DNA from: Cytobacillus sp. NJ13
Lineage (GTDB): Bacteria > Bacillota > Bacilli > Bacillales > Cytobacillaceae
Assembly (NCBI GenBank): GCA_030348385.1
Contig: JAUCFP010000006.1
Coordinates: 558,001-622,000 of the forward strand
DNA length: 64,000 nucleotides
Direction: 5' to 3'
Numbering within the stretch: position 1 is the first letter of the stretch; each line of letters opens with the position of its first letter. The translations under genes were made by a program, and so were the position numbers. A model generated the notes under the pieces. The model had not been told where the DNA came from and searched no databases. It saw only the letters and a program-made list of their open reading frames with translations. Of the stretch, positions 46,989 to 55,856 are shown piece by piece.

Positions 46989-47825
46989 ATGATAAAAGAA
47001 TCCCCTTTGCAATACGATTTTGAGAAGCTCTGGAAGGAAGGCATGCTGGATTGGCATGGCAGGATGCCGGAGCGAATGGTTGATGATGGGCTGGAAGAAG
47101 CCTTTTGGATGCAGTCCATGAAGAAAAAAAGATACAAGCAAACAGATGAATATGCCAAAACGATCTACGAAAAAATGAAACCGCATATCCCGGAAGACTC
47201 AAGCTGTATTGAATTCGGTCCGGGATGGGGCAACTATACCTTTCCGCTCAGCCAGGATGTCAGAAGGTTAACGCTGGTGGATGGTTCAAAAAGTGTGCTC
47301 GCTTACTTAAAGCAGTACTTTGAAGAGGATGCCCCTATCCAATTTGTCCACAGCAAATGGGAAGAAGCACAATTGGAGCCTCACGATGTCGTGGTTGGGG
47401 TGAACTGCTTTTATCGGATGTATGAAATGAATGAAGTGCTGAAGAAAATGAACAGGCTGGCAAAAAAGCGTGCCATAATCGGCTTAACGACCGGCCCTAT
47501 TCAGCCGCATTACGTCCTATTGGATGAGCAGTTTGGCTATGACATTAAATACCCGCGCCGGGATTATATCATGATCCTCAACATGCTGTACCAGTTAGGC
47601 ATTTATGCAGATTGTGAAATGATAAAGCTTGAGCGGGAGCATCGTTATGATACATGGCAGCAGTTAATTGATGCCGGGAGCAAGAAAATCTTATCGCACC
47701 GGTTTGAACAAGCACATGTGGGAGCCTCATTGGAACGATTCATTTCCAAAGAAGATGGACAGTATGTGTACCGTTATCCTTTCCATGCGGCAATCATCAG
47801 CTGGGAGCCTGTGAATCTTATATGA
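46989..47825 (+). CDS. Class I SAM-dependent methyltransferase of unknown substrate, linked to corrinoid import
   Basis: 278 aa, ATG 46989 after TGAGGAGAATTTCA. It shows a Rossmann SAM-binding fold: motif I IEFGPGWGNYTFPL, acidic strand-2 end LTLVDGSKSVL, then VVVGVNCFYRMYEMNEVL. An N-terminal basic helical region (HGRMPERMVDDGLEEAFWMQSMKKKRYKQ) and a C-terminal extension are unlike the Cbi methylases. It overlaps the btuC-like gene by 4 nt (ATGA), so it is translationally coupled to the importer. It does not match any known corrin methylation step. Modifying a corrinoid side chain or an imported cobamide is a guess. Confidence 0.8.
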   Translation: MIKESPLQYDFEKLWKEGMLDWHGRMPERMVDDGLEEAFWMQSMKKKRYKQTDEYAKTIYEKMKPHIPEDSSCIEFGPGWGNYTFPLSQDVRRLTLVDGSKSVLAYLKQYFEEDAPIQFVHSKWEEAQLEPHDVVVGVNCFYRMYEMNEVLKKMNRLAKKRAIIGLTTGPIQPHYVLLDEQFGYDIKYPRRDYIMILNMLYQLGIYADCEMIKLEREHRYDTWQQLIDAGSKKILSHRFEQAHVGASLERFISKEDGQYVYRYPFHAAIISWEPVNLI

Positions 47826-48862
47826 CCAGGGCCCGGTTTACATTACTGATGGCTGCCCTGGCAGCGGGGCTGCTTGCTTCCATGATTTTTGCCGTGATGG
47901 TAGGATCTGTGGACATTACCCCGAACCTTATTTGGGAAGTGCTGTTCTCCAAGCTGGGTATATTCATAGCAACAGATGCTTCTAAGGCACAGACGGTTAT
48001 TATTTGGGATATACGATTCCCCCGTATTGTACTTGCGGCCATAGTGGGTGCTGCACTGGCCATTTGCGGGGCAGCCATACAAGCGTTAGTAAAGAATTCA
48101 ATCGCAGATCCCTACATTCTGGGTGTATCTTCAGGTGCATCTGTCGGAGCTGCATCTGTCATTTTACTCGGTGCATTCAGCGTTCTGGGGGTGTATGCCA
48201 TATCCCTTGCCGCATTCTTAGGGGCCATTTTTGCGGTCATAATCGTGTTTTTTTTAGCACGTGTCAATGGACGCATATCGGTTGTTCGTCTTCTTTTGGC
48301 AGGGATTGCGGTTTCGATGGTATTATCCGCCATAACCAATTTTATGCTGATGATGTCCAAACAGCAGGGCGGCATTCAAGCGGTCATGCACTGGATGCTC
48401 GGCAGTCTGGCAGGCGCGAAATGGTCCAATCTGGGCATCCCATTTTTTTCACTGCTTCTCGTTTTTATTCTTCTTCTCATGAATTATAGGCAGCTTAATG
48501 CTTTATTGCTTGGTGAGGAAACGGCCGCGACACTTGGCGTTAATCTGGACCGGTTTCGAATCTTTATCATTCTCTTTGTATCCCTTCTGACCGGTGTGGT
48601 CGTCGCGGTTAGCGGAAGCATTGGCTTCGTCGGGCTGATTATTCCTCACATCGTGAGGATGATGGTGGGGTCTAATTACAAAATGGTTCTGCCAATAAGC
48701 GCCCTAATCGGTGCCATTTTCTTAGTTTGGGCGGATATGGCCGCACGTATAGTGCTGGCGCCTGAAGAAATGCCAATCGGGATTATAACCGCTATTTGCG
48801 GAAGCCCATTCTTTATCTGGATGCTTAGGCGAAAGCGTTATTCTTTTGGGGACGGTGAATAG
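47822..48862 (+). CDS. btuC: FecCD-family ABC permease, probable cobalamin/corrinoid importer
   Basis: 346 aa with about ten transmembrane helices. Family marks: WDIRFPRIVLAAIVGAALAICGAAIQ, NSIADPYILGVSSGASVGA, GSIGFVGLIIPHIVRMMVG and the coupling region. It forms the channel of a BtuCDF-type importer; the same fold also serves siderophores, and the operon context points to corrinoids. ATG overlaps the methyltransferase stop. Confidence 0.88.
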   Translation: MTRARFTLLMAALAAGLLASMIFAVMVGSVDITPNLIWEVLFSKLGIFIATDASKAQTVIIWDIRFPRIVLAAIVGAALAICGAAIQALVKNSIADPYILGVSSGASVGAASVILLGAFSVLGVYAISLAAFLGAIFAVIIVFFLARVNGRISVVRLLLAGIAVSMVLSAITNFMLMMSKQQGGIQAVMHWMLGSLAGAKWSNLGIPFFSLLLVFILLLMNYRQLNALLLGEETAATLGVNLDRFRIFIILFVSLLTGVVVAVSGSIGFVGLIIPHIVRMMVGSNYKMVLPISALIGAIFLVWADMAARIVLAPEEMPIGIITAICGSPFFIWMLRRKRYSFGDGE

Positions 48863-48864
48863 GT

Positions 48865-49629
48865 ATGATCCAGGTCAAAAATCTGTCCTTTTCAGTGCCG
48901 GACAAGCAAATTTTAAATAGTATCAATTTTACAGTGGAACAGGGAAAATTCGTTGGCATCATTGGACCGAATGGAAGCGGAAAATCGACGATGCTAAAAA
49001 TCATTTACCGTCATTTAAAACAAACGAGCGGTTTAGTGACGTTATATGAAAAAGATATTCTCGATATCTCACAGAAAAAGCTTGCTCAGGAGTTAGCTGT
49101 TGTAAGTCAGGAAACACCGGTACTCTTTGATTTTACCGTAAAAGATTTGGTCATGATGGGGCGCACGCCTTACAAAAAATGGCTTGCCGCTGATAACCGG
49201 GAGGACTTTGCCATTGTGGAAGAAAGCATGATGCTCGCAAATGTCCTTCACTTGGAAAACCGCACGTTTAGCCAACTATCCGGCGGCGAGAAAAAAAGGG
49301 TGATGCTCGCACGCGCCCTTGCACAGCAGGCTAACATATTAATTCTGGATGAACCGACCAATCACCTGGATATTGAACATCAATATCAATTAATGGATTT
49401 AGTGAAGGATCTGCCGATCACCATTGTGGCAGCCCTCCATGATCTAAACCTGGCAGCAGGGTATTGTGATGAACTCCTTGTCATGAACGATGGAGCTCTT
49501 TATATGGCGGGGACACCGGAGCAAGTCCTGACAGAAGAGACATTAAGAGAAGTCTTCCGTATGCAGGCAGGTGTTTCGAAAAATCCATTTACCAAAAAAC
49601 TTCATTTATTTTTTTACACAAACGATTAA
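48865..49629 (+). CDS. btuD: ABC transporter ATP-binding protein, probable cobalamin importer
   Basis: 254 aa, 2 nt after btuC. Walker A GPNGSGKST, signature LSGGEKKR, Walker B LILDEPTNHLDI and the switch His in ALHDLN are intact. FecE/BtuD class. It powers import by the permease encoded before it. Confidence 0.9.
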   Translation: MIQVKNLSFSVPDKQILNSINFTVEQGKFVGIIGPNGSGKSTMLKIIYRHLKQTSGLVTLYEKDILDISQKKLAQELAVVSQETPVLFDFTVKDLVMMGRTPYKKWLAADNREDFAIVEESMMLANVLHLENRTFSQLSGGEKKRVMLARALAQQANILILDEPTNHLDIEHQYQLMDLVKDLPITIVAALHDLNLAAGYCDELLVMNDGALYMAGTPEQVLTEETLREVFRMQAGVSKNPFTKKLHLFFYTND

Positions 49630-49646
49630 ATGGAATCGAGGGACCT

Positions 49647-50639
49647 ATGAACATGAAAAATAGCAGAATTTGGGCTTTTCTGGTCTTAGCGGCAGCATTA
49701 TTATTGGCCGCATGCTCAGCAGAAGAGGCAAACACAGCAAAGGTGAAAAGTGAACAAGCGGAGCAAACGGAGAAAGTTGTTATTGAAAATGAAGGCTTTG
49801 TGAATGAATACGAAGAAGCGCCAAAGCGTGCGATATCATTAAATCAGCATGTGACTGAAATCATGCTGGCGCTTGGTTTGGAAGATTCAATGGCTGGCAC
49901 TGCATTTTTGGATAACGAGATTTATGAGCCATTACAGGAGGCATACGACAAGGTACCAGTATTAGCCGAGCAATATCCATCAAAAGAACAAGTCATCTCC
50001 GCAGAAGCCGACTTTCTATATGGCGGCTGGGACAGTGCCTTCAATGAGAAAAACATTGCAACACGCGAAGAATTAAAGGAGCTGGGCATTAATAGCTACT
50101 TGCAATCTTCATCTGTGAAAGTGGCACCCACTCTGGAAGATATCTATAGTGACATCCGCAACATTTCAAAAATTTTCCGGGTGGAAGAACGCGGTGAAAA
50201 ACTAATTGCCCAAATGAATCAAGAGATTGAAGCCATTACATCACAATTGCCAGAAGTAAAAGAGCCATTGGATGTCCTGGTTTACGACAGCGGCGAAACA
50301 GATGTATTCACAGCCACACAAAACTTCATGAACACACTTGTCACAATGTCAGGCGGCCACAATGTCTTCGGGGATGTAAAAGGAAACTGGGCGACTGTCT
50401 CCAAAGAAGATGCAGTCGAACGTGAACCTGATGTCATAGTAGTGATTGATTATGGCTCAACAACTGCGGAACAAAAAATAGAATTCCTTAAAAAAGACCC
50501 GGCCTTAAGCCAGACACCTGCCGTACAAAACGAACGCTTTGTCATTTTGCCTTTATCAGCAGCATCTGAAGGGGTTCGTGTAGGGGAAGCGCTGGAGGTT
50601 TTGACAAAAGGTTTTTATCCGGAAGCTTTTAAAAATTAG
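49647..50639 (+). CDS. btuF: Corrinoid-binding lipoprotein of the BtuF/FepB class
   Basis: 330 aa. Lipoprotein signal peptide with lipobox LLLAAC (Cys23), then a charged linker and the type III binding-protein fold: RAISLNQHVTEIMLALGLEDSMAGT, EQVISAEADFLYGGWDSAFNEKN, DVLVYDSGETDVFTATQNFMNTLV and VSKEDAVEREPDVIVVID. It hands the ligand to the permease. Assignment to corrinoids rests on the operon; siderophores are the alternative. Confidence 0.86.
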   Translation: MNMKNSRIWAFLVLAAALLLAACSAEEANTAKVKSEQAEQTEKVVIENEGFVNEYEEAPKRAISLNQHVTEIMLALGLEDSMAGTAFLDNEIYEPLQEAYDKVPVLAEQYPSKEQVISAEADFLYGGWDSAFNEKNIATREELKELGINSYLQSSSVKVAPTLEDIYSDIRNISKIFRVEERGEKLIAQMNQEIEAITSQLPEVKEPLDVLVYDSGETDVFTATQNFMNTLVTMSGGHNVFGDVKGNWATVSKEDAVEREPDVIVVIDYGSTTAEQKIEFLKKDPALSQTPAVQNERFVILPLSAASEGVRVGEALEVLTKGFYPEAFKN

Positions 50640-50659
50640 GTTGTCTGTGAGGGTTTAGA

Positions 50660-50890
50660 TTTCAAAATAGATTTATCTGCTGAGTTGATTGGAGCGGAGG
50701 GCACTTGATCCTCGAAAATGCATTCGCATTTTCTTCGTGCGGTGTTGATTCAGGGTAGATTATTCAATGTCCAGTGGGAGCAGCGGGACAGGTGAGACCC
50801 CGCAGGCGAAGCCGAGGAGGCTCACCGCACGCCCCACGGAAAGCAAGTGCCCGCAGCGGAAAGCAACGGGCTTAATACTAAGCCTAAACA
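50660..50890. mobile_element. Second copy of the Bacillaceae interspersed repeat, itself interrupted
   Basis: TGAGTTGATTGGAGCGGAGGGC and, at the other end, GGAAAGCAAGTGCCCGCAGC match the element at 1706-1943. Between GCACTTGATCC (50711) and GTGGGAGCAG (50774) about 62 bp are inserted, containing the hairpin GAAAATGC-ATTC-GCATTTTC. It separates the btuF end from the cbiW-cbiX gene. Confidence 0.7.
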
Positions 50891-50935
50891 AAATTACAAG
50901 ATAGAGAAACAAAATAAATAGAGGGAGGTCACATA

Positions 50936-52132
50936 ATGACAACCTGGAACCTAACCCAAATGCAGCGTCACCTGCTCATCTGCAATGGCGCAACCTGTAT
51001 GGGTGCAGGCGCAGAAGAAGTCACACAGCAAATACGCGATGAAATCCGGAAAAACCGACTGGACGAGCATATTCATACATCCCGTACCCGCTGCAACGGC
51101 CGCTGCAAAGATAAATGCGTCGTCATTGATTACCCAAAAGGAACCTGGTATTCGGTCCAGCAAGAAGAAACAGCCCGCGGCATTGTTCATGAAGCAGTGA
51201 AGGAAGAGGCAATCATTTACTCCATGGAACAGGGCGAACGCAAACGCAATGAAGACCGCATTAAAGGAATCGATAAATACAAGAAAGGAAAAGGAACAAT
51301 GAAAAAAGCTGTCTTATTTGTCGGGCATGGCAGCAGGATGGAGGCAGGGAATAAGGAAGTCCGCCGATTCGTCGATCAAATGAGAGACTACATTGACCCA
51401 GACCTTTTGGTAGAAACCTGCTTCTTGGAATTTGCATCCCCCAATATTGAAGATGGAATTCAGCTTTGTGTTGAAAAAGGGGCAGATGAAATCCATGTCA
51501 TTCCCATCATCCTATTGCACGCCGGACACTCCAAACTGCACATTCCAGCAGAAATTGAACATGCCAAAGAGCATTTCCCGGATATTCAGTTTACCTATGG
51601 CCAGACGATCGGTGTTCATGATGAGGTCCTTGAAATATTAAAAACAAGACTTGCCGAAACCGGTTTTGATGTGAATCAAACGCATGAAGATACAGCCATT
51701 TTATTAATCGGACGAGGCGGCAGCGATCCATATGCCAATGCTGATTTTTATAAGATCAGCAGATTGCTGTGGGAAAAGTTAAATGTATCATCCGTTGAAT
51801 GTGCCTTCATGGGGGTCACAGCGCCAACCGTTAAGGATGGGATGGAACGCTGCATTAAACTGGGCGCCAAAAAGATTATCATGCTGCCATATTTCTTATT
51901 TACCGGCATTTTAATGGAAAGAATGAATAAAATGGCCGAACAGTTTAAAGAAAGCTATCCTCATATATCCATTGATATTGCTGAATACTTCGGCTACCAT
52001 CCAAAGTTGAGAACAGTGTTATTAGAGCGTATGAATCAAGCCCTTGACGGCACTTCGACAGGAATACAGGACCTGGAAAATTTCCGTAAGTATGCCGAAG
52101 AACATGGCTATGAGCATCATCACCATCATTAA
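50936..52132 (+). CDS. cbiX: CbiW-CbiX fusion: 2Fe-2S ferredoxin-like domain plus sirohydrochlorin cobaltochelatase
   Basis: 398 aa. Residues 1-95 are a thioredoxin-like ferredoxin with Cys16, Cys21, Cys53, Cys57 and Cys61 (LLICNGATC; RCNGRCKDKC), matching CbiW. Residues 122-398 are CbiX long form: VLFVGHGSR with metal-site His131, IPIILLHAGHSK, a second chelatase-like half, and a natural His-rich C-terminus (GYEHHHHH). It inserts cobalt into sirohydrochlorin. In B. megaterium the two are separate genes. Met122 is preceded by AAAGGAAAAGGAACA, so CbiX alone may also be translated internally. ATG 50936 follows AGAGGGAGGTCAC. Confidence 0.9.
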   Translation: MTTWNLTQMQRHLLICNGATCMGAGAEEVTQQIRDEIRKNRLDEHIHTSRTRCNGRCKDKCVVIDYPKGTWYSVQQEETARGIVHEAVKEEAIIYSMEQGERKRNEDRIKGIDKYKKGKGTMKKAVLFVGHGSRMEAGNKEVRRFVDQMRDYIDPDLLVETCFLEFASPNIEDGIQLCVEKGADEIHVIPIILLHAGHSKLHIPAEIEHAKEHFPDIQFTYGQTIGVHDEVLEILKTRLAETGFDVNQTHEDTAILLIGRGGSDPYANADFYKISRLLWEKLNVSSVECAFMGVTAPTVKDGMERCIKLGAKKIIMLPYFLFTGILMERMNKMAEQFKESYPHISIDIAEYFGYHPKLRTVLLERMNQALDGTSTGIQDLENFRKYAEEHGYEHHHHH

Positions 52133-52162
52133 AATAAATAATTCCTATATGAAAATCGATCC

Positions 52163-52191
52163 GGCTGCCAAATGGCAGCTTTATTTTTTAT
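52163..52191 (+). terminator. Terminator after cbiX
   Basis: GGCTGCCA-AA-TGGCAGC hairpin followed by TTTATTTTTTA. Confidence 0.8.
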
Positions 52192-52278
52192 AAAATGCTT
52201 AGAATTAACAGGTTCAAGAATAAATAAATTCAAAATGGGTGAATTTAGTACTATCTGTAATAGAAAGGCTGGTCTTCA

Positions 52279-52773
52279 ATGGAGAAAAAATTATTAAACC
52301 TGCTTCTCGGATTGTGCATTTTTTCAGTTCCATTTTTGTTTAAAGGGAAAAAAATGAGGGAGAATTTAGTTATTTTTTTCTCGAAAGGAGTTCTTGCCAC
52401 TCTGATTGATGCCTATGTTGTTGGAACGAAAAGAGTTGAATATCCCATCCGCCCTTTTCCAAGAATTTTTAAAACCAACCTGATTTATGATATTTTGTTT
52501 TTTCCGCTTTTAAGTGTGATTTGGGTTAAGATTTCTTACAATGACAAATTAAGAAATATCTTTCTCAAAAGTTTGATATTCAGTGTCCCAATGAGCTTCG
52601 GCCAATGGTACTTTGAGAAAAACACCAGACTATTCAAGTGGAGGAAATGGTCCATTTTCCATACCTTTGGCAGTGTTAATTTTACCTTATTCACTATTAG
52701 AGGTTTTGTTGGGTTTATTAAAATATTGGATCGATTAAAGAATAATCGGAACTTACCTGAGCTGGAAAGTTAA
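52279..52773 (+). CDS. CBO0543-like membrane protein
   Basis: 164 aa, ATG after AGAAAGGCTGG. Several hydrophobic segments (LLGLCIFSVPFLF; LATLIDAYVVG; LIYDILFFPLLSVIWV; SVNFTLFTIRGFVGF) separated by basic loops, typical of this family of small integral membrane proteins in spore-formers. Function unknown. Two related proteins are encoded nearby on the other strand. Confidence 0.7.
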   Translation: MEKKLLNLLLGLCIFSVPFLFKGKKMRENLVIFFSKGVLATLIDAYVVGTKRVEYPIRPFPRIFKTNLIYDILFFPLLSVIWVKISYNDKLRNIFLKSLIFSVPMSFGQWYFEKNTRLFKWRKWSIFHTFGSVNFTLFTIRGFVGFIKILDRLKNNRNLPELES

Positions 52774-52807
52774 TCATGCTTTGCAAACCACCTTACTATC
52801 ACTCATA

Positions 52808-52836
52808 AAAAATGCTGCCATTTAGGCAGCATTTCT
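52808..52836 (+). terminator. Terminator after the CBO0543-like gene
   Basis: AAATGCTGCC-ATTTA-GGCAGCATTT stem followed by CTTATG; it may also end transcription from the opposite side. Confidence 0.7.
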
Positions 52837-52953
52837 TATGTATATTGTCGATGTAAATCTGACTCCATGCCAGTCTCAGAAAGGCAGCAGGTATTAGTGC
52901 ACAACCGGAATTTATCATAAATAAAAGAACACCATGATATAAATTATCCACGT

Positions 52954-53538
52954 TTAATGTGGATGATTACGGTTATTAAATTTACGCTCTGTCCATAAAA
53001 AAACGTTTGTAATCACCTTAGCTAATATAATTACGATTAGGTAACATACAAAAAGAAAGAAATAATTCGTGCTTCCATATAGCCTGAATAGACCGAGACC
53101 AATAAGAAGAGGCTTAAAAACAAAGGCTAACACGGCAGAAGTCAGCACAGTATAAACATAGTAATTTTTTTTATGATTTAATGTCCATTGATAAACAAGC
53201 ATAAATGTAACAGGAACGAAACTTGAGTCAAGGGATAAACCTGGAACCATTGGAATCATAGGAAAAGGATAATTCAGCAGCCCGGAATTTTTATTGATCA
53301 AGTCGATATAGCCAAATAGCATATGAATACTATAACCATAAAACCCCATGAAAAATAATTTACTTTTGTCAATTTTGAAAAATAACACAATTAGAGGAAC
53401 AAAAAATAGCGTAACCATAAACCAATATTCAAAAGAAGTATAAATGCTGTATTCCACCCAGTAATTATTTAAAGCTTTTTGTCCCTCTTTACCCATTTCG
53501 ACAATATGATCGAATTCTTTTATCCGGTTTTCCTCCAC
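52954..53538 (-). CDS. CBO0543-family membrane protein
   Basis: 194 aa. An N-terminal amphipathic stretch (VEMGKEGQKALNNYWVEYSIYTSFEYWFM) is followed by five to six membrane helices, including GFYGYSIHMLFGYIDLINKNSGLLNYPFPMIP and a basic C-terminus (ERKFNNRNHPH). Same architecture as the protein at 55115-55696. Function unknown; family members are frequent in Bacillaceae and Clostridia. Confidence 0.72.
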   Translation of the reverse strand: MEENRIKEFDHIVEMGKEGQKALNNYWVEYSIYTSFEYWFMVTLFFVPLIVLFFKIDKSKLFFMGFYGYSIHMLFGYIDLINKNSGLLNYPFPMIPMVPGLSLDSSFVPVTFMLVYQWTLNHKKNYYVYTVLTSAVLAFVFKPLLIGLGLFRLYGSTNYFFLFVCYLIVIILAKVITNVFLWTERKFNNRNHPH

Positions 53539-53765
53539 GGCAAATGAACCCCTTTTAACTGCGAGTTAGTTATGTTTATATTTCCTAATTATTTATTTTT
53601 ATATGTGTGATCTTATAAGGATTTTGAGCAATGATTAATCCTTATTTTTAACTTATCGCTAATCAAACAATGTCAAACATCATGGATTGGAGGGAAGGAC
53701 TAATTAATTCTTTATGGAATAATAAGTAAAAGGAGTCTAAAGAAAAGGAAGGCTGTGTGGAATAA

Positions 53766-54332
53766 ATGCAGGATGAAATAGAGAAATATTCACTTGTGGG
53801 TACAGTCATAGCGGTAAGCATAAGCAAAAAGCACACTTTCAGTAAAAAAAATCAAAATCTCATTAAACTGGTGAAGGGTTTTGGGATCGAAGGGGATGCC
53901 CATTGTGGTTTAACGATTAAGCACCGGTCAAGAGTGGCACAAAACCCTGACCAGCCGAATCTAAGACAGGTTCATTTAATCCACAGTGAGTTATTTGAGG
54001 AGTTAGCAGGCCGTTTTCATATTGAACCTGGCCAAATGGGTGAAAATATTACAACTGCCGGAATCAATCTTCTTGAATTGCCCTTAAACACAATCCTATT
54101 TTTGGGTAATTTTGCTGTGATCAAGATTACAGGACTGCGCAATCCCTGTGCTCAAATCGATCAATTTCAGCCTGGGCTTTTAAATGCAGTGATAGAGAAG
54201 GATGAAAATGGAAATCTCATTAGGAAAGCTGGTATTATGGGAATCGTTTTAGAGAGCGGAGAAGTAAAGCCAGGCGATGAAATTCGTGTTGAATTACCGC
54301 CAAAGCCTTTTAAAAAGCTAGAACGGGTTTAA
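53766..54332 (+). CDS. MOSC-domain protein
   Basis: 188 aa soluble protein. The MOSC fold is recognisable from GIEGDAHCG, RQVHLIHSELFEEL, PGQMGENITTAGINLLELPL and the conserved Cys in LRNPCAQID. Such domains carry sulfur or bind molybdenum cofactor, in the YiiM class. No RBS of strength precedes ATG 53766, but the frame is well supported by motifs. Its partner is not in the window. Confidence 0.85.
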   Translation: MQDEIEKYSLVGTVIAVSISKKHTFSKKNQNLIKLVKGFGIEGDAHCGLTIKHRSRVAQNPDQPNLRQVHLIHSELFEELAGRFHIEPGQMGENITTAGINLLELPLNTILFLGNFAVIKITGLRNPCAQIDQFQPGLLNAVIEKDENGNLIRKAGIMGIVLESGEVKPGDEIRVELPPKPFKKLERV

Positions 54333-54384
54333 TACCTGTTAATCAAAGGGCAACTTACATTCGGACACAGGGAGATGGATACTA

Positions 54385-55065
54385 TTGAAAAATCTGCTGA
54401 TTCCTATTTTAATTGGACTGATGGCTTTCTTATATATTTTCATTGTTCCTCCTGAGCCTCTGGCAATCAAAATTACCTTTAAGCTGATTCCTATGGCACT
54501 AATTATTATTTATACATTCCTTAAGCTCCCTGCCAGCCCTTCGCCGGCATTGCGTTTAGTCGTTATTGGCCTGTTTTTCTGCATGCTTGGGGATGGATTC
54601 ATTGCTGTGTCGTTTGTAGCTGGGCTTGGAGCTTTTCTTGTTGGGCATCTATTTTATTTGACTGGATTTTTAAAAATGTCACGCATGACGAAGCTCCGCC
54701 TGGCAGCCATAATCCCGATAGGCTTCTATTCTTTGATCATTGGCAGCCAGCTGATTGCTTCCTTATCTGAAGAAGAAAATGATGCATTAGTGATCCCGGT
54801 TATTGCCTACATGCTGGTCATTTCATTAATGGCGTTATCAGCCATACTAACCGGGAACAAGCGGGCCATTGCCGGAAGCATTTTGTTTGTTATCTCTGAT
54901 TCAATCCTTTCATGGAATATGTTTGTTTCAGATATTGTTTATTCAGCTGTGTTTATTATGACCACTTACTACTCTGCCCAATTCCTGATTGCCAGCAGCC
55001 TTACTGCATTGGGGGAATCGGCAGGGAATAGAGCAACGATACTGGATGTTAAACAGCAGCTGTGA
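54385..55065 (+). CDS. YhhN/TMEM86-family membrane protein (lysoplasmalogenase-like)
   Basis: 226 aa, TTG start after CAGGGAGATGG. Seven to eight transmembrane helices with the family motifs GLFFCMLGDGFIA, GAFLVGHLFYLTGF and ILFVISDSILSWN, whose Asp and His residues lie in the membrane active site. Vertebrate and some bacterial members hydrolyse lysoplasmalogens; activity here is not shown. Confidence 0.85.
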   Translation: MKNLLIPILIGLMAFLYIFIVPPEPLAIKITFKLIPMALIIIYTFLKLPASPSPALRLVVIGLFFCMLGDGFIAVSFVAGLGAFLVGHLFYLTGFLKMSRMTKLRLAAIIPIGFYSLIIGSQLIASLSEEENDALVIPVIAYMLVISLMALSAILTGNKRAIAGSILFVISDSILSWNMFVSDIVYSAVFIMTTYYSAQFLIASSLTALGESAGNRATILDVKQQL

Positions 55066-55086
55066 TTTGTAAACTAAAAGCAAAAA

Positions 55087-55125
55087 AAGGACTTTCCGAT
55101 AAAAAGAAAGTCTTTTATTTTTTTC
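55087..55125. terminator. Bidirectional terminator between convergent genes
   Basis: AAAGGACTTTC/GAAAGTCTTTT stem with A-rich and T-rich flanks between the YhhN gene (+) and the CBO0543-like gene (-). Confidence 0.7.
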
Positions 55126-55696
55126 CTGATCCATTTTCCAGACCATGTAAACTCTCCATCCTCGTTATCCAATAACCACTGTAATAAAGAGTGAGAAAGA
55201 TGACAAAATCATATAAAGTAGACCAGTTTTTTGGATTATAAAAGTCGATGGCATTAAAAAAATTCATTCCTCCAAAAGCTCCAATGGCAGAGAAGATTAT
55301 TCCTTTAAACAAGCTATTCATTTTAGGCTTTATTTGAAGGGCGAACATGACCCCGACTGGAGCTAATGAAAAGTGATACGGCAAAAATAAAAATGGTGCG
55401 AGGGGAATAATGATCATAGGGTAGGACCATAACCCCATAGATAATGCAGCTAAATCGATAATAAGAGACAATATGATGACTAATAAACCAGCTAAGAGAA
55501 GACGCCCAGTGCTGTCTTTCTTCCTATACTTAAACCATATTAGCCAGGGAATAATAAACAAAGCCAGTCCAGCCCACCACTGCCACGTAGTAATAAATTC
55601 GTCCTTCACTATATCCGCGAATGCAGTGCTTATTTCCGTATATTTATCGTATGCTTGTTCAGACTTGGCCAGTCCTTTTTCAAATGCCATGTCCAA
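55115..55696 (-). CDS. CBO0543-like membrane protein
   Basis: 193 aa. An N-terminal helical stretch (KYTEISTAFADIVKDEFITTWQWWAG) precedes about five membrane helices (LALFIIPWLIWF, LLLAGLLVIILSLIIDLAAL, MIIIPLAPFLFLPYHFSLAPVG). It shares layout and the WSYPMIIIP / NYPFPMIP segment with 52954-53538. Function unknown. Confidence 0.7.
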   Translation of the reverse strand: MDMAFEKGLAKSEQAYDKYTEISTAFADIVKDEFITTWQWWAGLALFIIPWLIWFKYRKKDSTGRLLLAGLLVIILSLIIDLAALSMGLWSYPMIIIPLAPFLFLPYHFSLAPVGVMFALQIKPKMNSLFKGIIFSAIGAFGGMNFFNAIDFYNPKNWSTLYDFVIFLTLYYSGYWITRMESLHGLENGSGKK

Positions 55697-55856
55697 TCAC
55701 CCATTCTTTCTAATTAGATTATTTTAGGTCATTCATTCTTCTTTGCAAAGGCTTCGCAAGTTGATTCTGCTATGCATATTAAGCTGAGATTCTAACGAAA
55801 GCTATGCATTTTTTCTCAGTCTATAGACAACATATACAATATAGGAGGTAAAAAAG

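Noticed and set aside
52100..52132. Poly-His end of CbiX as a cloning tag
   Set aside because: His-rich C-termini are natural in Bacillus CbiX, and the flanks are ordinary genomic sequence with a terminator.
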